Origin: DATKXO01 sp035528995
GTDB lineage: Bacteria; Planctomycetota; Phycisphaerae; UBA1845
Direction of reading: 5' to 3'
DNA: 64,000 nt
Assembly: GCA_035528995.1 (NCBI GenBank)
Contig: DATKXO010000466.1
Location: 1 to 64,000, forward strand
Shown here: in pieces, positions 9,507 through 17,697 of the stretch
Layout of the letters: every line of letters starts with the position of its first letter
Position numbering within the stretch: the stretch's first letter is position 1
Made by a program: the position numbers and the translations under genes
The notes under the pieces: generated by a model
The model's input: only the letters and a program-made list of their open reading frames with translations
The model's database searches: none
Told to the model about the DNA's origin: nothing

Positions 9507-9655
9507 TGATACCGTCCGGAAACGAACAACACCAGTCCCGGGATGAGTTCACCGATTCACGAGCCGCGAGCTTCAGCTCGCGCGGGCTGTGTCGCCCCGG
9601 ACGCGCCGGATCGAGGGGCACCCAATCGGCATGAACAGACCGTAAACGGTATCAC
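9507..9655. repeat. MITE-like dispersed repeat, copy A
   Basis: About 149 bases. Left end TGATACCGTCCGG (9507) and right end GTAAACGGTATCA (9654) form terminal inverted repeats sharing TGATACCGT. A second left-end-like segment (ACACCAGTCCCGGGATGAG) starts near 9529. The core 9561-9585 is a near-perfect palindrome (CGCGAGCT-TC-AGCTCGCG). The right terminal repeat overlaps the TGA stop (9652-9654) of the STAS gene on the minus strand. Related copies are at 15734, 20975, 23463 and 50746. Confidence 0.7.
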
Positions 9656-10014
9656 TTGCCCTTGTTCTTCTCGGGTGGGCGGCCGATCTGCAGGTCAGTC
9701 AACCCCAGCGAAACGTCGTCCGCGAACTCGAAGGTCTTGTTCAGGCCCGTCGTCAGGAACAGACCCCAGACGTGCGTGTTCACCGAACACAGGATCAGCC
9801 GGCGCCCGTTCGTGATGGTGACCACCTTCCGCAGCCGAAGCAGCTTGGCCAGGTTCGACGAGTTCACGTAATTGACGTGGGCCAGGTTCAGCAGCACGTC
9901 CAGGCTCGAATTCTTCTCCACCTGTTCGATCAGCGTGGCCAGATCGTCGCTGAAGGCCGGATCATCCTGCAACTCCGTCAGGACGATGTGTTCTGACCAC
10001 TGTTGTGTGGACAT
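9652..10014 (-). CDS. STAS-domain protein, anti-sigma-factor-antagonist type
   Basis: A 120-residue single-domain protein of the SpoIIAA/STAS fold, which in partner-switching systems binds an anti-sigma kinase according to its Ser phosphorylation state. The pattern is visible: LDVLLNLAHVNYVNSSNLAKLLRL has the conserved Asp/Asn-strand and the Ser pair that is the usual phosphorylation site. The ATG at 10014 has AAGGAG nine bases upstream; an upstream in-frame ATG at 10053 would add 13 residues. No kinase or phosphatase partner is adjacent. The stop codon lies inside the end of a dispersed repeat, so the original C-terminus may have differed; the tail RPPEKNKGK is short and charged. Confidence 0.8.
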   Translation of the reverse strand: MSTQQWSEHIVLTELQDDPAFSDDLATLIEQVEKNSSLDVLLNLAHVNYVNSSNLAKLLRLRKVVTITNGRRLILCSVNTHVWGLFLTTGLNKTFEFADDVSLGLTDLQIGRPPEKNKGK

Positions 10015-10137
10015 GCCGCGTCGCTCCTTCACCAGTGGTCGGGAACCTATCATCCACCGCCGCGGGTGTCAAACCAGCCCATCCGACCCGTCCGCCGGCC
10101 GCCCGCCACACGGCACCAGACCTTCCCCGTCGCCGGT

Positions 10138-11106
10138 CTATCGCTGCCGAACCAGGATGTTTCGGTCCACGCCCTGGCGGTCCACGGCCGTACCGATGTC
10201 TTTCAGGAAGCGGCAACCATCGGTGTAGTACCCCGCGGTCGGCTTCAGCGACTTCACCCGCTCGCACCAGTACCGGTTCAGCCCGCGCATGAACAGTTCG
10301 CGCAGGTACTTGCTGTAAATACTGGCCAGCGCAACGGGCAGGTGATGGTCCTCGCCGCTGGTCGCGAACTCGATGTGGTGCGTCGTCGGCGAACGCGTCA
10401 GCCGGTACGTGCTGCGCTCCCGCGTTTCCTCCAGAATCTGCAGCTCGTACCCCACGAACGCCGTCAGCAACTGCTGCGTGTAGCGCAACCGACCGCCCTG
10501 TCGGTCGATCAGGAAACGCACCGGCCGATCCGCCGCCTTGGACATGATCCGCTGAACGATGCGCAGCGTCAGCCCCAGCAGGACCGTGGCCTTGTTGCGC
10601 GTCGAAGAGACCAGCCGGTTGTACTGCCCTGCCAGCAGCGGCTCGCACAGCACGCCCGCCAGCCGAACACCGCACAGCCGGGCGTTCCGCCGCACCGCGT
10701 TGGCCTGTGTGGCCACCGCCCCGGCGTCGGCCTCCAGCGGCAGTCCGAAATCCAGGTCCTCGTACCAGGGATACCCGGCCGTGTTGTCCAACGTCTGCGG
10801 TGCGACCCGACGGAGTAGCTCGCGGAACGTCGCCGGCCGGTGCCCGGCGGACTGAAGCATGGCCAGAGCCGTGCGCTCCAGACCGCTCAGGCCACCGCGG
10901 CGGTGATGCCTGTACAGCTTCTTGCTGTCCAGAATCGGCAACCGCACGTTTGCCCGGGCGACGCGCCGTGTGACGCTGTCGGCGAGCTGTTTCCACAGGC
11001 AGTCTTCGGCCTGATCGTCCGGCACCTCGAAGGCCACACCGGTCACCACCAGCGGCCCCAGCAAAGGTCCATACCCCGCTTCGTCAATGCCCGCGACAAT
11101 GGCCAA
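10138..11106 (-). CDS. RNase HII-like protein, enlarged form
   Basis: A 322-residue protein that opens with the RNase HII active-site motif in the form GIDEAGYGPLLGPLVV, with Tyr where ordinary RNase HII has Arg (DEAGRGP). Later acidic and helical motifs are compatible: FLIDRQGGR supplies an Asp, and VALASIYSKYLREL matches the ASIxAKxxRD helix. RNase HII cuts RNA in RNA/DNA hybrids and single ribonucleotides in DNA; the Tyr that recognises the junction is not obvious here. It is about 100 residues longer than E. coli RnhB, from insertions at roughly 60-160. The start at 11106 is TTG, chosen because the motif starts six residues in. Confidence 0.7.
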   Translation of the reverse strand: MAIVAGIDEAGYGPLLGPLVVTGVAFEVPDDQAEDCLWKQLADSVTRRVARANVRLPILDSKKLYRHHRRGGLSGLERTALAMLQSAGHRPATFRELLRRVAPQTLDNTAGYPWYEDLDFGLPLEADAGAVATQANAVRRNARLCGVRLAGVLCEPLLAGQYNRLVSSTRNKATVLLGLTLRIVQRIMSKAADRPVRFLIDRQGGRLRYTQQLLTAFVGYELQILEETRERSTYRLTRSPTTHHIEFATSGEDHHLPVALASIYSKYLRELFMRGLNRYWCERVKSLKPTAGYYTDGCRFLKDIGTAVDRQGVDRNILVRQR

Positions 11107-11362
11107 TCGCGCACCCCCGAACGTCTACCAAGGTCTGGCGCCGCGCCGCAACTCCCCACCGCGCTGACAGCCGCTGCCACGGCCCTCGCCCTACCGCCTC
11201 GGCGGAACCGACGGACCGATTATAGCATGCCCCGCACGCCGCCGACGGACTCGGCCGACTATGACTCTCCTTGCCCTGCCAGGCCTGTTCTTGAGCCCGC
11301 AGCAGCCGGCGGGTAGACTCCGCTCCGTAGCAGAAATCGCGTTCCCCACACGGAGCGATCCA

Positions 11363-11731
11363 TTGAATCCCCAACGCGCCGTCGTGTTCGGTCTGGCTGT
11401 GGCTGCCGTCGTCCTGTCGGCCGCGTCGTGCATCACCCTCGATATTCCCAGCGGAGGTTCGCTCTTTCCCGCGGCCTCGTTCATCGTCAGCGGCGTGATG
11501 GAAGAGGTCGATCCGGAAAGGCCCCAGTGCTCCCGCTTCCAGGGTGACAACGGCACCACGTACCACCTGTTCCAGGGCCCGCGCCTGACCAACGACGAGT
11601 TCGATCAGCTCTTCGAGGAGGGCGCTCGCGTTCGCCTGGAGATCGAAATCCGCACCGACCTGGAGCTGTTCCCCTGCGCCGTGGGCAAGACCGTCGAGGT
11701 CGTCGAGGTCCTCGAGTTCATCCCTCCCTAG
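11363..11731 (+). CDS. Small lipoprotein of unknown function
   Basis: About 122 residues from a TTG at 11363. The frame is open to an ATG at 11261, but the hydrophobic signal (AVVFGLAVAAVVLSAASC) makes the TTG or a nearby start more likely. The signal ends in a lipobox-like SAASC, so the product is probably a lipoprotein. The mature part is acidic and looks like one small beta-rich domain (VRLEIEIRTDLELFPCAVG) with two further cysteines. I recognise no family. The next gene is another lipoprotein on the same strand 64 bases on, so the two may be co-transcribed. Confidence 0.6.
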   Translation: MNPQRAVVFGLAVAAVVLSAASCITLDIPSGGSLFPAASFIVSGVMEEVDPERPQCSRFQGDNGTTYHLFQGPRLTNDEFDQLFEEGARVRLEIEIRTDLELFPCAVGKTVEVVEVLEFIPP

Positions 11732-11795
11732 CCGGTCCGCGCCCCGCGCCGAGCGAACCCCGACCCGCCGCAGGTCGCGCCATCCGGAGTAACGC

Positions 11796-13226
11796 ATGCC
11801 CCGCACTTGCCGGCTTCTGTGCGCTGTCACCCTCGTCCTCGCCGGCGGATGCGTGAACCTCGACCCCTCGCGGACCCCCGGCCTCGAGGCTCTGGCCGAC
11901 CTGTTCGCCACCCCGCAGTCCACCGACCTGCCCGCCAGCCGGGATCGTGACGGCGACGGTCTGACCAACGAGGAGGAGGACCAACTCGGCACCGAACACG
12001 GCAACCCCGACACCGACGCCGACGGCCTCGACGATCTGCTCGAGCTGGAGACCGGCACCGACCCCACCGTCCCCAACCAGGATCAGACGGTCGACGGCGT
12101 TCCCCCGGCTTTCGACGGCCTCATTCTCCCCGGCGAGTCGCGAGTCTTCTTCCGCGGCGCCGAGGCACCCTTCGTCGCCTACCTCCGCCTGATGGGCCTG
12201 GTGCGCAGCGACACGCGAGTGTCCATCGAATGGCAGGAGATCACCGAGGACGAACCGCTCACCCGGGCCACCACCGACGTCACGTTTCGCCCCAGGCAGC
12301 ATTGGTATTGGGGGCACGACCTGGGCGGGTCGGCCACCGTCTCCGATCCGGCCGACATGACCGTCACCCAACTCACCGTCACCGTCCAGCCCGGTGGCGA
12401 CTCGCTGGCTTACAACTTCATCAGCTCCGGCGGGCTACGCAACGGCCCTCGCGGGCTGGTCCCCTTCCCCCAGGACCTGGCCGACGCCGACCTGAACATC
12501 ACGCTGCTCATGGCCCACGGGCTGGCCGACGAGGCCGCCACCTGGGACTCCTTCGCCTTCATGGCCGAGCGCATCAGCGAGAACATCCGCATCATTCGGA
12601 CCGACGTCGAGCCCGCCGGCGCCGTCGCCGAGCGGGCTGGCGAACTGGCCCGCTTCATTCAGCGCGAAGAGCCCGGCGAGTTCTACGCCATCGGCCACTC
12701 CATGGGCGGCCTGGACCTGCGCTACATCCTGACCAAGGCCGCCCAGGCAGATGAGGCCTTCGTGAACGCGGCCGATGCCATCCTGGGCCTCTACACCATC
12801 GCCACACCGCACGACGGCGCCTTCCTGGCCGGTCTAACCGAGGAGTTCCCCGAGTTCACCGAGTTCATCGACCTGGCCGCCCCGGCCGTCATCGACCTCG
12901 AGCCCGGCTCCGACGTGCTCGACTACCTTAACGAATCCTTCGACGGCGACGTCACCATCGACGGCCGAATCGTCCCGGTCACCGCCCTGGCCTTTCAGGC
13001 CGGCGCTCCGCTGTTCCCCGCGTCCGACGGCGTCGTCGAAATCGCCAGCCAGGCATTCGGCGACCACGTGATCAGCGACGTTCCCAGCACCCGCGGCGCC
13101 GGCCTGGGCGCCGGCAAGCATGTCCCCTTCGTGCCCAGTCGGGCCGACGTCGAGCTGCACAGCTTCGAGGTCCTCGGGCGCATCCTCAGCGACATCGTCG
13201 CCCGGCGGACCGCCCCCGAATTCTGA
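11796..13226 (+). CDS. Lipoprotein alpha/beta-hydrolase (lipase-like) with calcium-binding repeats
   Basis: A 476-residue protein with a lipoprotein signal (LAGGC, Cys19). Residues about 47-80 hold two thrombospondin-type-3-like Ca-binding repeats (DRDGDGLTNEEE, NPDTDADGLDDLLELE) that act as a spacer. A beta-rich segment follows. The second half is an alpha/beta-hydrolase domain: oxyanion-hole strand ITLLMAHGLADEAATW and nucleophile elbow GHSMGG (Ser in GxSxG), as in triacylglycerol lipases and PGAP1-like esterases. Asp and His of the triad are probably in FPASDGVVE and AGKHVPF or ELHSFE, but this is a guess. It would act outside the cytoplasm on lipids or esters. Confidence 0.8.
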   Translation: MPRTCRLLCAVTLVLAGGCVNLDPSRTPGLEALADLFATPQSTDLPASRDRDGDGLTNEEEDQLGTEHGNPDTDADGLDDLLELETGTDPTVPNQDQTVDGVPPAFDGLILPGESRVFFRGAEAPFVAYLRLMGLVRSDTRVSIEWQEITEDEPLTRATTDVTFRPRQHWYWGHDLGGSATVSDPADMTVTQLTVTVQPGGDSLAYNFISSGGLRNGPRGLVPFPQDLADADLNITLLMAHGLADEAATWDSFAFMAERISENIRIIRTDVEPAGAVAERAGELARFIQREEPGEFYAIGHSMGGLDLRYILTKAAQADEAFVNAADAILGLYTIATPHDGAFLAGLTEEFPEFTEFIDLAAPAVIDLEPGSDVLDYLNESFDGDVTIDGRIVPVTALAFQAGAPLFPASDGVVEIASQAFGDHVISDVPSTRGAGLGAGKHVPFVPSRADVELHSFEVLGRILSDIVARRTAPEF

Positions 13227-13229
13227 CGC

Positions 13230-14813
13230 CTACTCCCGCACGTAGACGCAGGCGAACGGTGCCTTCCCCTCACGCTCGGCACTTCGCCAGACGAGCCGCC
13301 AACCACTCCGTTCGGTCATCGACTCCGGCGTAATGGCGAACCGCGGCGTCGGGCTGTACTCGCCGTCCCAGATGAACACCGTGCCCAGCGCCGCCTCATC
13401 CAGAATCGTCGTCGAGTCCGGTGGCACGACGTTGGACCCGCGGTCCAGGTAATGCGAAACCCACATGTTCGTCGCGATCACCGGGGCCTCACCGTACGGT
13501 GACGACCGCACCCAGCCGACGGCCCGCTCGATGTCCCGTGTATGCTCGGGGATCCCATGCGGCCGGACCAGGTACGCCAGCGGCAGCACCGTCGTGACCA
13601 CCGCCGCCGCGCCCAACACCGCTCCGGGAAGCCGCCCGCCGCCGGTCCATATCCGGGCCACCGCCACCAGCACCAACACGGTTAGCCCCCGTACGAACCA
13701 CCGCACCGGCTCGATCAGGAACAGCCAGGCCTCGTCCACGATCCCTGCTTCGAGCTCCAGACCCACCCACATCACCAGACTGACCACCACCAGCACCGCC
13801 AGCGCCCGCCGGCGCCGATCGCCGACTCCGTCAAGGATCGCGTTCAAACCGAACAGGGCACACAACGCGGCCACCGGCGACGTCGACACCAGAAACCGCG
13901 GATACCCGCCCGATGCGTACAAGCCCAGCCAGAAGATGAGCGAGTGAACCAGCAGATGGACCAGGTAGCACGCCGGGATCAACCACGCGATCCCATCTCG
14001 CTGACGCCGTTCATCGCCCCCGCCATGTCCCCTCCACAGCAGCGCCACCGATCCGACCAGGGCCAGCACCGCCACCGCCGGCCCGCTGGTCGCCATCGAC
14101 TTGACCACCATCGTCAGCGGCATGCCCGCGCCGTACATCGTCGTCTGCTGCTCGTTGATGATGAACGCGATCGGCCACCGCCCCAGGATCGCCGCACCCA
14201 GCGCGTGGTGCACCAGCGGCGCCCACAACAGCAGCGCACACCACGTCCACCGGCCGCGCCACGGCCGCATCGCCGCCACCCAAAGCGGAATGAAAACCAC
14301 CGTCTCGTACCGCGTGACGAAACACAGCGACAGGACGGCCGCCGACCACGCCCGCCGCCCGGTCACCAGACACCACACCGCCAGCGTCAGGTAGAACGCA
14401 ACGGCCGTCTCCGTCAGCGTCGTGTAGGAGGCCAGCAGAAAGATCGGCTGGACGAAGCACAGCAGCGGTACCCAACCCGCCCGCCGCCACCCCAGCCGCC
14501 GGGCGATGTCATACGCCAGCCACGCCGCCGCGGCCGACAGCACGGCCGACTCGATCCGGCACGCCGTCCACCCCAGCGCCGCTACTGGAAACAGCAGGCA
14601 CGTCAGCCCGGGCCGCCCCCACTCGTCCACCAGGTACTGCCCGCTGTGCCAGCCCCACCGGGCGTACAGGTAGTGCGTCAGGGCATCGTCCTGGTACGAG
14701 CCGTCCGAAAGCAGTGCCAGCACCACGCTGACCGCCAGTCCGAGACCCACGCACAGCACGGCGAACCGGCTGATCGTCGCGCCGGTCGGGTTGGTCTGCC
14801 GAGCCAGGTCCAT
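13230..14813 (-). CDS. Polytopic membrane glycosyltransferase, GT39/ArnT-like
   Basis: About 527 residues with 10-12 hydrophobic segments. It begins MDLARQTN at the ATG at 14813; a GTG at 14867 would add 18 residues that are less hydrophobic. After the first helix comes a loop with SYQDDALTHYLYARWGW. In GT-C enzymes of the PMT/ArnT type (family GT39), the first extracytoplasmic loop carries the catalytic acidic residue in this position. The family transfers sugars from polyprenyl-phosphate carriers to proteins, lipids or polymers on the outer side of the membrane. The last ~100 residues form a soluble tail. It converges with the upstream lipoprotein gene, with three bases between stops. Confidence 0.75.
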   Translation of the reverse strand: MDLARQTNPTGATISRFAVLCVGLGLAVSVVLALLSDGSYQDDALTHYLYARWGWHSGQYLVDEWGRPGLTCLLFPVAALGWTACRIESAVLSAAAAWLAYDIARRLGWRRAGWVPLLCFVQPIFLLASYTTLTETAVAFYLTLAVWCLVTGRRAWSAAVLSLCFVTRYETVVFIPLWVAAMRPWRGRWTWCALLLWAPLVHHALGAAILGRWPIAFIINEQQTTMYGAGMPLTMVVKSMATSGPAVAVLALVGSVALLWRGHGGGDERRQRDGIAWLIPACYLVHLLVHSLIFWLGLYASGGYPRFLVSTSPVAALCALFGLNAILDGVGDRRRRALAVLVVVSLVMWVGLELEAGIVDEAWLFLIEPVRWFVRGLTVLVLVAVARIWTGGGRLPGAVLGAAAVVTTVLPLAYLVRPHGIPEHTRDIERAVGWVRSSPYGEAPVIATNMWVSHYLDRGSNVVPPDSTTILDEAALGTVFIWDGEYSPTPRFAITPESMTERSGWRLVWRSAEREGKAPFACVYVRE

Positions 14814-14970
14814 CAAGCTGATCCACCGGCGGGTCGCAGAGGCTGCCCGCACCGAGCCGCACGGCACCTTACCACATCCGCCGCCCGGCCGATTGGCCTT
14901 CCCCGACAGGGCTGGCTATCCTGACGTTGGCCGCCCGTACGGCCGCCGCCCCCGTTTGTGGGAACCGAAC

Positions 14971-15660
14971 GTGAACCGCTACGCCAGAATCACCGGCAAG
15001 CTGCCCCGCGAGATCGTCCTGCTGCGATCGTTGCCCTGCGTGTGGAGCCGCTGCACCTTCTGCGACTACATCGACGACAACACCACCGACGTCGATCTCA
15101 TCCAGCGCGTGGCCGACCGGGAGCTGGCCAAGGTCACCGGCGAGTTCGCCCGGCTCGAGGTCATCAACTCCGGCAGCATCCAGGAATTGCCCCAGCCCGT
15201 CCGCGTTCAGATCCGCGGCCTGCTGCCCGCCAAAGGCATCACCGAGTTCATCTGCGAGTCCTTCTGGGCCTACCGCAAGAAGTTCGATGCCACCCGGGCC
15301 TTCTTCGGCGTCCCCACCCGCATCAAGCTCGGCGTCGAGACCTTCGACGACCACCTGCGCAACGACGTCCTCGGCAAGGGCATGCACTTCGACGGCCCCG
15401 AAGAGGTCGCCCGCCTGACCGACACCGTCTGCCTGCTCGTCGGCTTCCGAGGCCAGACCCGCGACACCGTCCGCCGCGACGTCGACATCCTGCTCGAACA
15501 CTTCCAATACGGCTGCATCAACCTGTTCACCGAAAACCGCAAGAGCGCCGGCTTGCTCGATCCCGAAATCCAGGCCTGGTTCGCCGAAACCTACCGCTCC
15601 CTCGACGACCACCCCACCATCGAGGTCCTCTGGCAGAACACCGACTTCGGCGTGGGCTGA
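14971..15660 (+). CDS. Short radical SAM protein
   Basis: About 229 residues from the GTG at 14971 (NRYARITGKLPREIVLL). The ATG at 14791 is in frame but would overlap the divergent glycosyltransferase gene and encode a low-complexity leader. The cluster motif is CVWSRCTFC, a C-x4-C-x2-C spacing also found in some B12-associated radical SAM families, followed by DYIDDNTTDVDL. Downstream segments (EVINSGSIQELP, IKLGVETFDD, LLVGFRGQT) follow the usual order of the partial TIM barrel: the glycine-strand, the Glu-strand and the late beta strands. No extra domain is present, so the reaction cannot be guessed. A repeat region follows its stop. Confidence 0.8.
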   Translation: MNRYARITGKLPREIVLLRSLPCVWSRCTFCDYIDDNTTDVDLIQRVADRELAKVTGEFARLEVINSGSIQELPQPVRVQIRGLLPAKGITEFICESFWAYRKKFDATRAFFGVPTRIKLGVETFDDHLRNDVLGKGMHFDGPEEVARLTDTVCLLVGFRGQTRDTVRRDVDILLEHFQYGCINLFTENRKSAGLLDPEIQAWFAETYRSLDDHPTIEVLWQNTDFGVG

Positions 15661-15733
15661 CGAAGGTGCTTTTGGCGTGTGCTCGCATCTCAGACTAACC
15701 GGTTTTGTCTGTCGAAATATCCGTGACTTCCCT

Positions 15734-15905
15734 GAGCCGCGAGCTTCAGCTCGCGCGGACCAGCCAGCGAACACCACTCTCCCGACTCGTGTGATACCAT
15801 TTCCAGGATGGGTATTCCCATTCACAAGCCGCGAGCTTCAGCTCGCGCGGACCAGCGAGCGAAAACCACTCTCCCGACCCGTGTGAAGACCGTGCGAGCT
15901 GAAGT
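15734..15905. repeat. MITE-like dispersed repeat, duplicated copy B
   Basis: Two cores of the same palindromic repeat sit in tandem (15734-15758 and 15826-15850), each followed by nearly the same ~38-base arm (GACCAGC-AGCGAA-ACCACTCTCCCGAC-CGTGTGA). Between them, at 15790, lies the terminal sequence GTGATACCATTTCCAGGATG seen at the ends of the other copies. A short inverted scrap of the core (GCGAGCTGAAG) ends the block. This looks like a nested or duplicated insertion. Confidence 0.65.
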
Positions 15906-15989
15906 TCCCGGATCGCAACCGCGCCAGTGAATCAGTTTAAGCTCGCTTGTTGTGCGCCGGTAGTTGTTCGCAGATTGGCCTGCGGCTCG

Positions 15990-17498
15990 CTACCTCATCA
16001 AAAGAAGTGACGGAAGTGAAACGGTTACAATGCGCGGGTCCGGGGCTTCCACGCCGTCCGCCATCGTCACCAGAATCCCGAACGGTGCGTTGTAGTGGGC
16101 CTTCTCTATGAACGAGCGCAAACCCAGCGTGTCCCGAACCGGATCGATCCGACGCCGGTACTTCACCTCCAGCGGGATGCGCCTCTCGCCGATGGTGAGA
16201 ACATAGTCGATCTCCGGCTCCGTCGGGCGCTCGGGGAAATGGGCTACGTCCAGGTGCGGAATGCCGCACAGGAACGCTCCGACCACGCTCTCGGCCAGGT
16301 GCCCCGCCAGATCGGTCAGGTGCGGAGCATCGGCCAGTGTCGCCGGGTCCAGCGGGATGACCTCCTGCAGCCAACTCGCTCGAAGTCCGTGGTCCACGAT
16401 GCACAGCTTCGCGTTTCCCTTACGGCGCTTTTGGCGGAGTTCCAGCGGACGCACCAGGCAAATCAACAAAGTGCCGTCCAGAAAACGCAGGTAGTTCAAT
16501 ACGCGCTGCCAACCGATGTCCGCCCGCAAAACCTGCTTGAGTTCCGCCACGAACACGGCCGGCCCGGGAGCCTGACCTGCGTACCGGCACACCAGACGGA
16601 ACACCTCTTCCAACAACGCGGCGTCTCGTCTGCGCCCCTGCGGCCCGATACGGAGGTCGTGCTGGATCACCCGGCGGATGACGTTCTCGTTGAGTTGGTC
16701 GCCCACTTCCGCCCACGGAATGTCCGGCCGCGCGTGCGCGATCGGATAGCCGCCACGCTCCGAGAACGCCCGGAAGGCCTTGTCCCGAACAGACCGGTGC
16801 CGCTCTCCATGTGCCCCTAGCTCCGCCCAGAAATCGGATCGCAGAAGGCTCTCCAGCCCGTTTTCGGGCAACAGCGGCGGTACTTCGCCCAGCGACCGGA
16901 TGCCCGCGATCTCGCGCAGCAGCAGCGTGCCGAGCTCCAGCGTGGTGATTCGCCCGGCCAGGCTGTCCCGACCCGCCTCGATGCGCAGCGCCGAACTTCC
17001 CGTCACCACCACGTGCAGCGTGTGGTGATCCACCAGCGCCTTCAGTTGAGGTGCCCAGTCGGCCAGGTTCTGGACCTCGTCCAGGAAGACGTACGCAGGC
17101 TGCCCGGCGTGAGCCGCTTCGTTGAACGTCCGACCAAGTATGCGCTTCTCGTACCAGCGGGCGATCTCTAGTAGGGGCTGTCGCAGGCCCCGCAGACTCG
17201 GAATCTCGTCGAACTGCACCCGCAGAATCCTGCTCGGCGACACCCGCTCCTTCTTGAGGAGGTGTTCGACCGTCTGCTCCTGGACCGTCGTCTTGCCCAC
17301 CTGACGGGCGCCCCTCAGCACCACCGCCGGCGCCAGGCCCGGGCCAAGCTTCTTGCCCAGCACGCCAAAGGCCCATCGTCGGTAGGGAGGCAGCACCCTC
17401 CCCGGCTTCCCCGCCCACCAGGGATTCGTGTCCCGCAGATAACCGTCCAGGTCGGCGGGCAGCCTCACCTTGTCGACGATGTCCGGGCCGTCAGCCAT
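15990..17498 (-). CDS. AAA-type ATPase with DUF4143 nuclease-like domain
   Basis: A 502-residue ATPase starting at the ATG at 17498 (MADGPDIVDK); an upstream start at 17573 is possible. Walker A is RGARQVGKTT, Walker B is PAYVFLDEVQNL, and VVVTGSSALR is sensor 1, as in the AAA_14/DUF4143 family. The C-terminal half is DUF4143, with a restriction-nuclease-like core ending EIDYVLTIGERRIPLEVKYRR (the Asp and the ExK pair are visible). Such proteins are widespread, often solitary and mobile, and their role is not settled; nucleic-acid processing or a toxin- or defence-related role are both discussed. It stands alone between a repeat block and uvrD. Confidence 0.88.
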   Translation of the reverse strand: MADGPDIVDKVRLPADLDGYLRDTNPWWAGKPGRVLPPYRRWAFGVLGKKLGPGLAPAVVLRGARQVGKTTVQEQTVEHLLKKERVSPSRILRVQFDEIPSLRGLRQPLLEIARWYEKRILGRTFNEAAHAGQPAYVFLDEVQNLADWAPQLKALVDHHTLHVVVTGSSALRIEAGRDSLAGRITTLELGTLLLREIAGIRSLGEVPPLLPENGLESLLRSDFWAELGAHGERHRSVRDKAFRAFSERGGYPIAHARPDIPWAEVGDQLNENVIRRVIQHDLRIGPQGRRRDAALLEEVFRLVCRYAGQAPGPAVFVAELKQVLRADIGWQRVLNYLRFLDGTLLICLVRPLELRQKRRKGNAKLCIVDHGLRASWLQEVIPLDPATLADAPHLTDLAGHLAESVVGAFLCGIPHLDVAHFPERPTEPEIDYVLTIGERRIPLEVKYRRRIDPVRDTLGLRSFIEKAHYNAPFGILVTMADGVEAPDPRIVTVSLPSLLLMR

Positions 17499-17697
17499 GA
17501 GCGCCACTCTACCTCTCCGCCCACGGTGCGTAAACGACTGGTTAAGCGGGTCTCCTGCCGCCGGCCTCGCCAACGGTCCTCTGCCTGCCGATTGCCGACC
17601 ACAATCCTGATATCGTCCGCTTCGACAAAGAGCCGCTACTGCGCTCGCGGATCGCCAACGGGTGGACGACCGAACTCCCAGCCGTTATGAACGGGCC

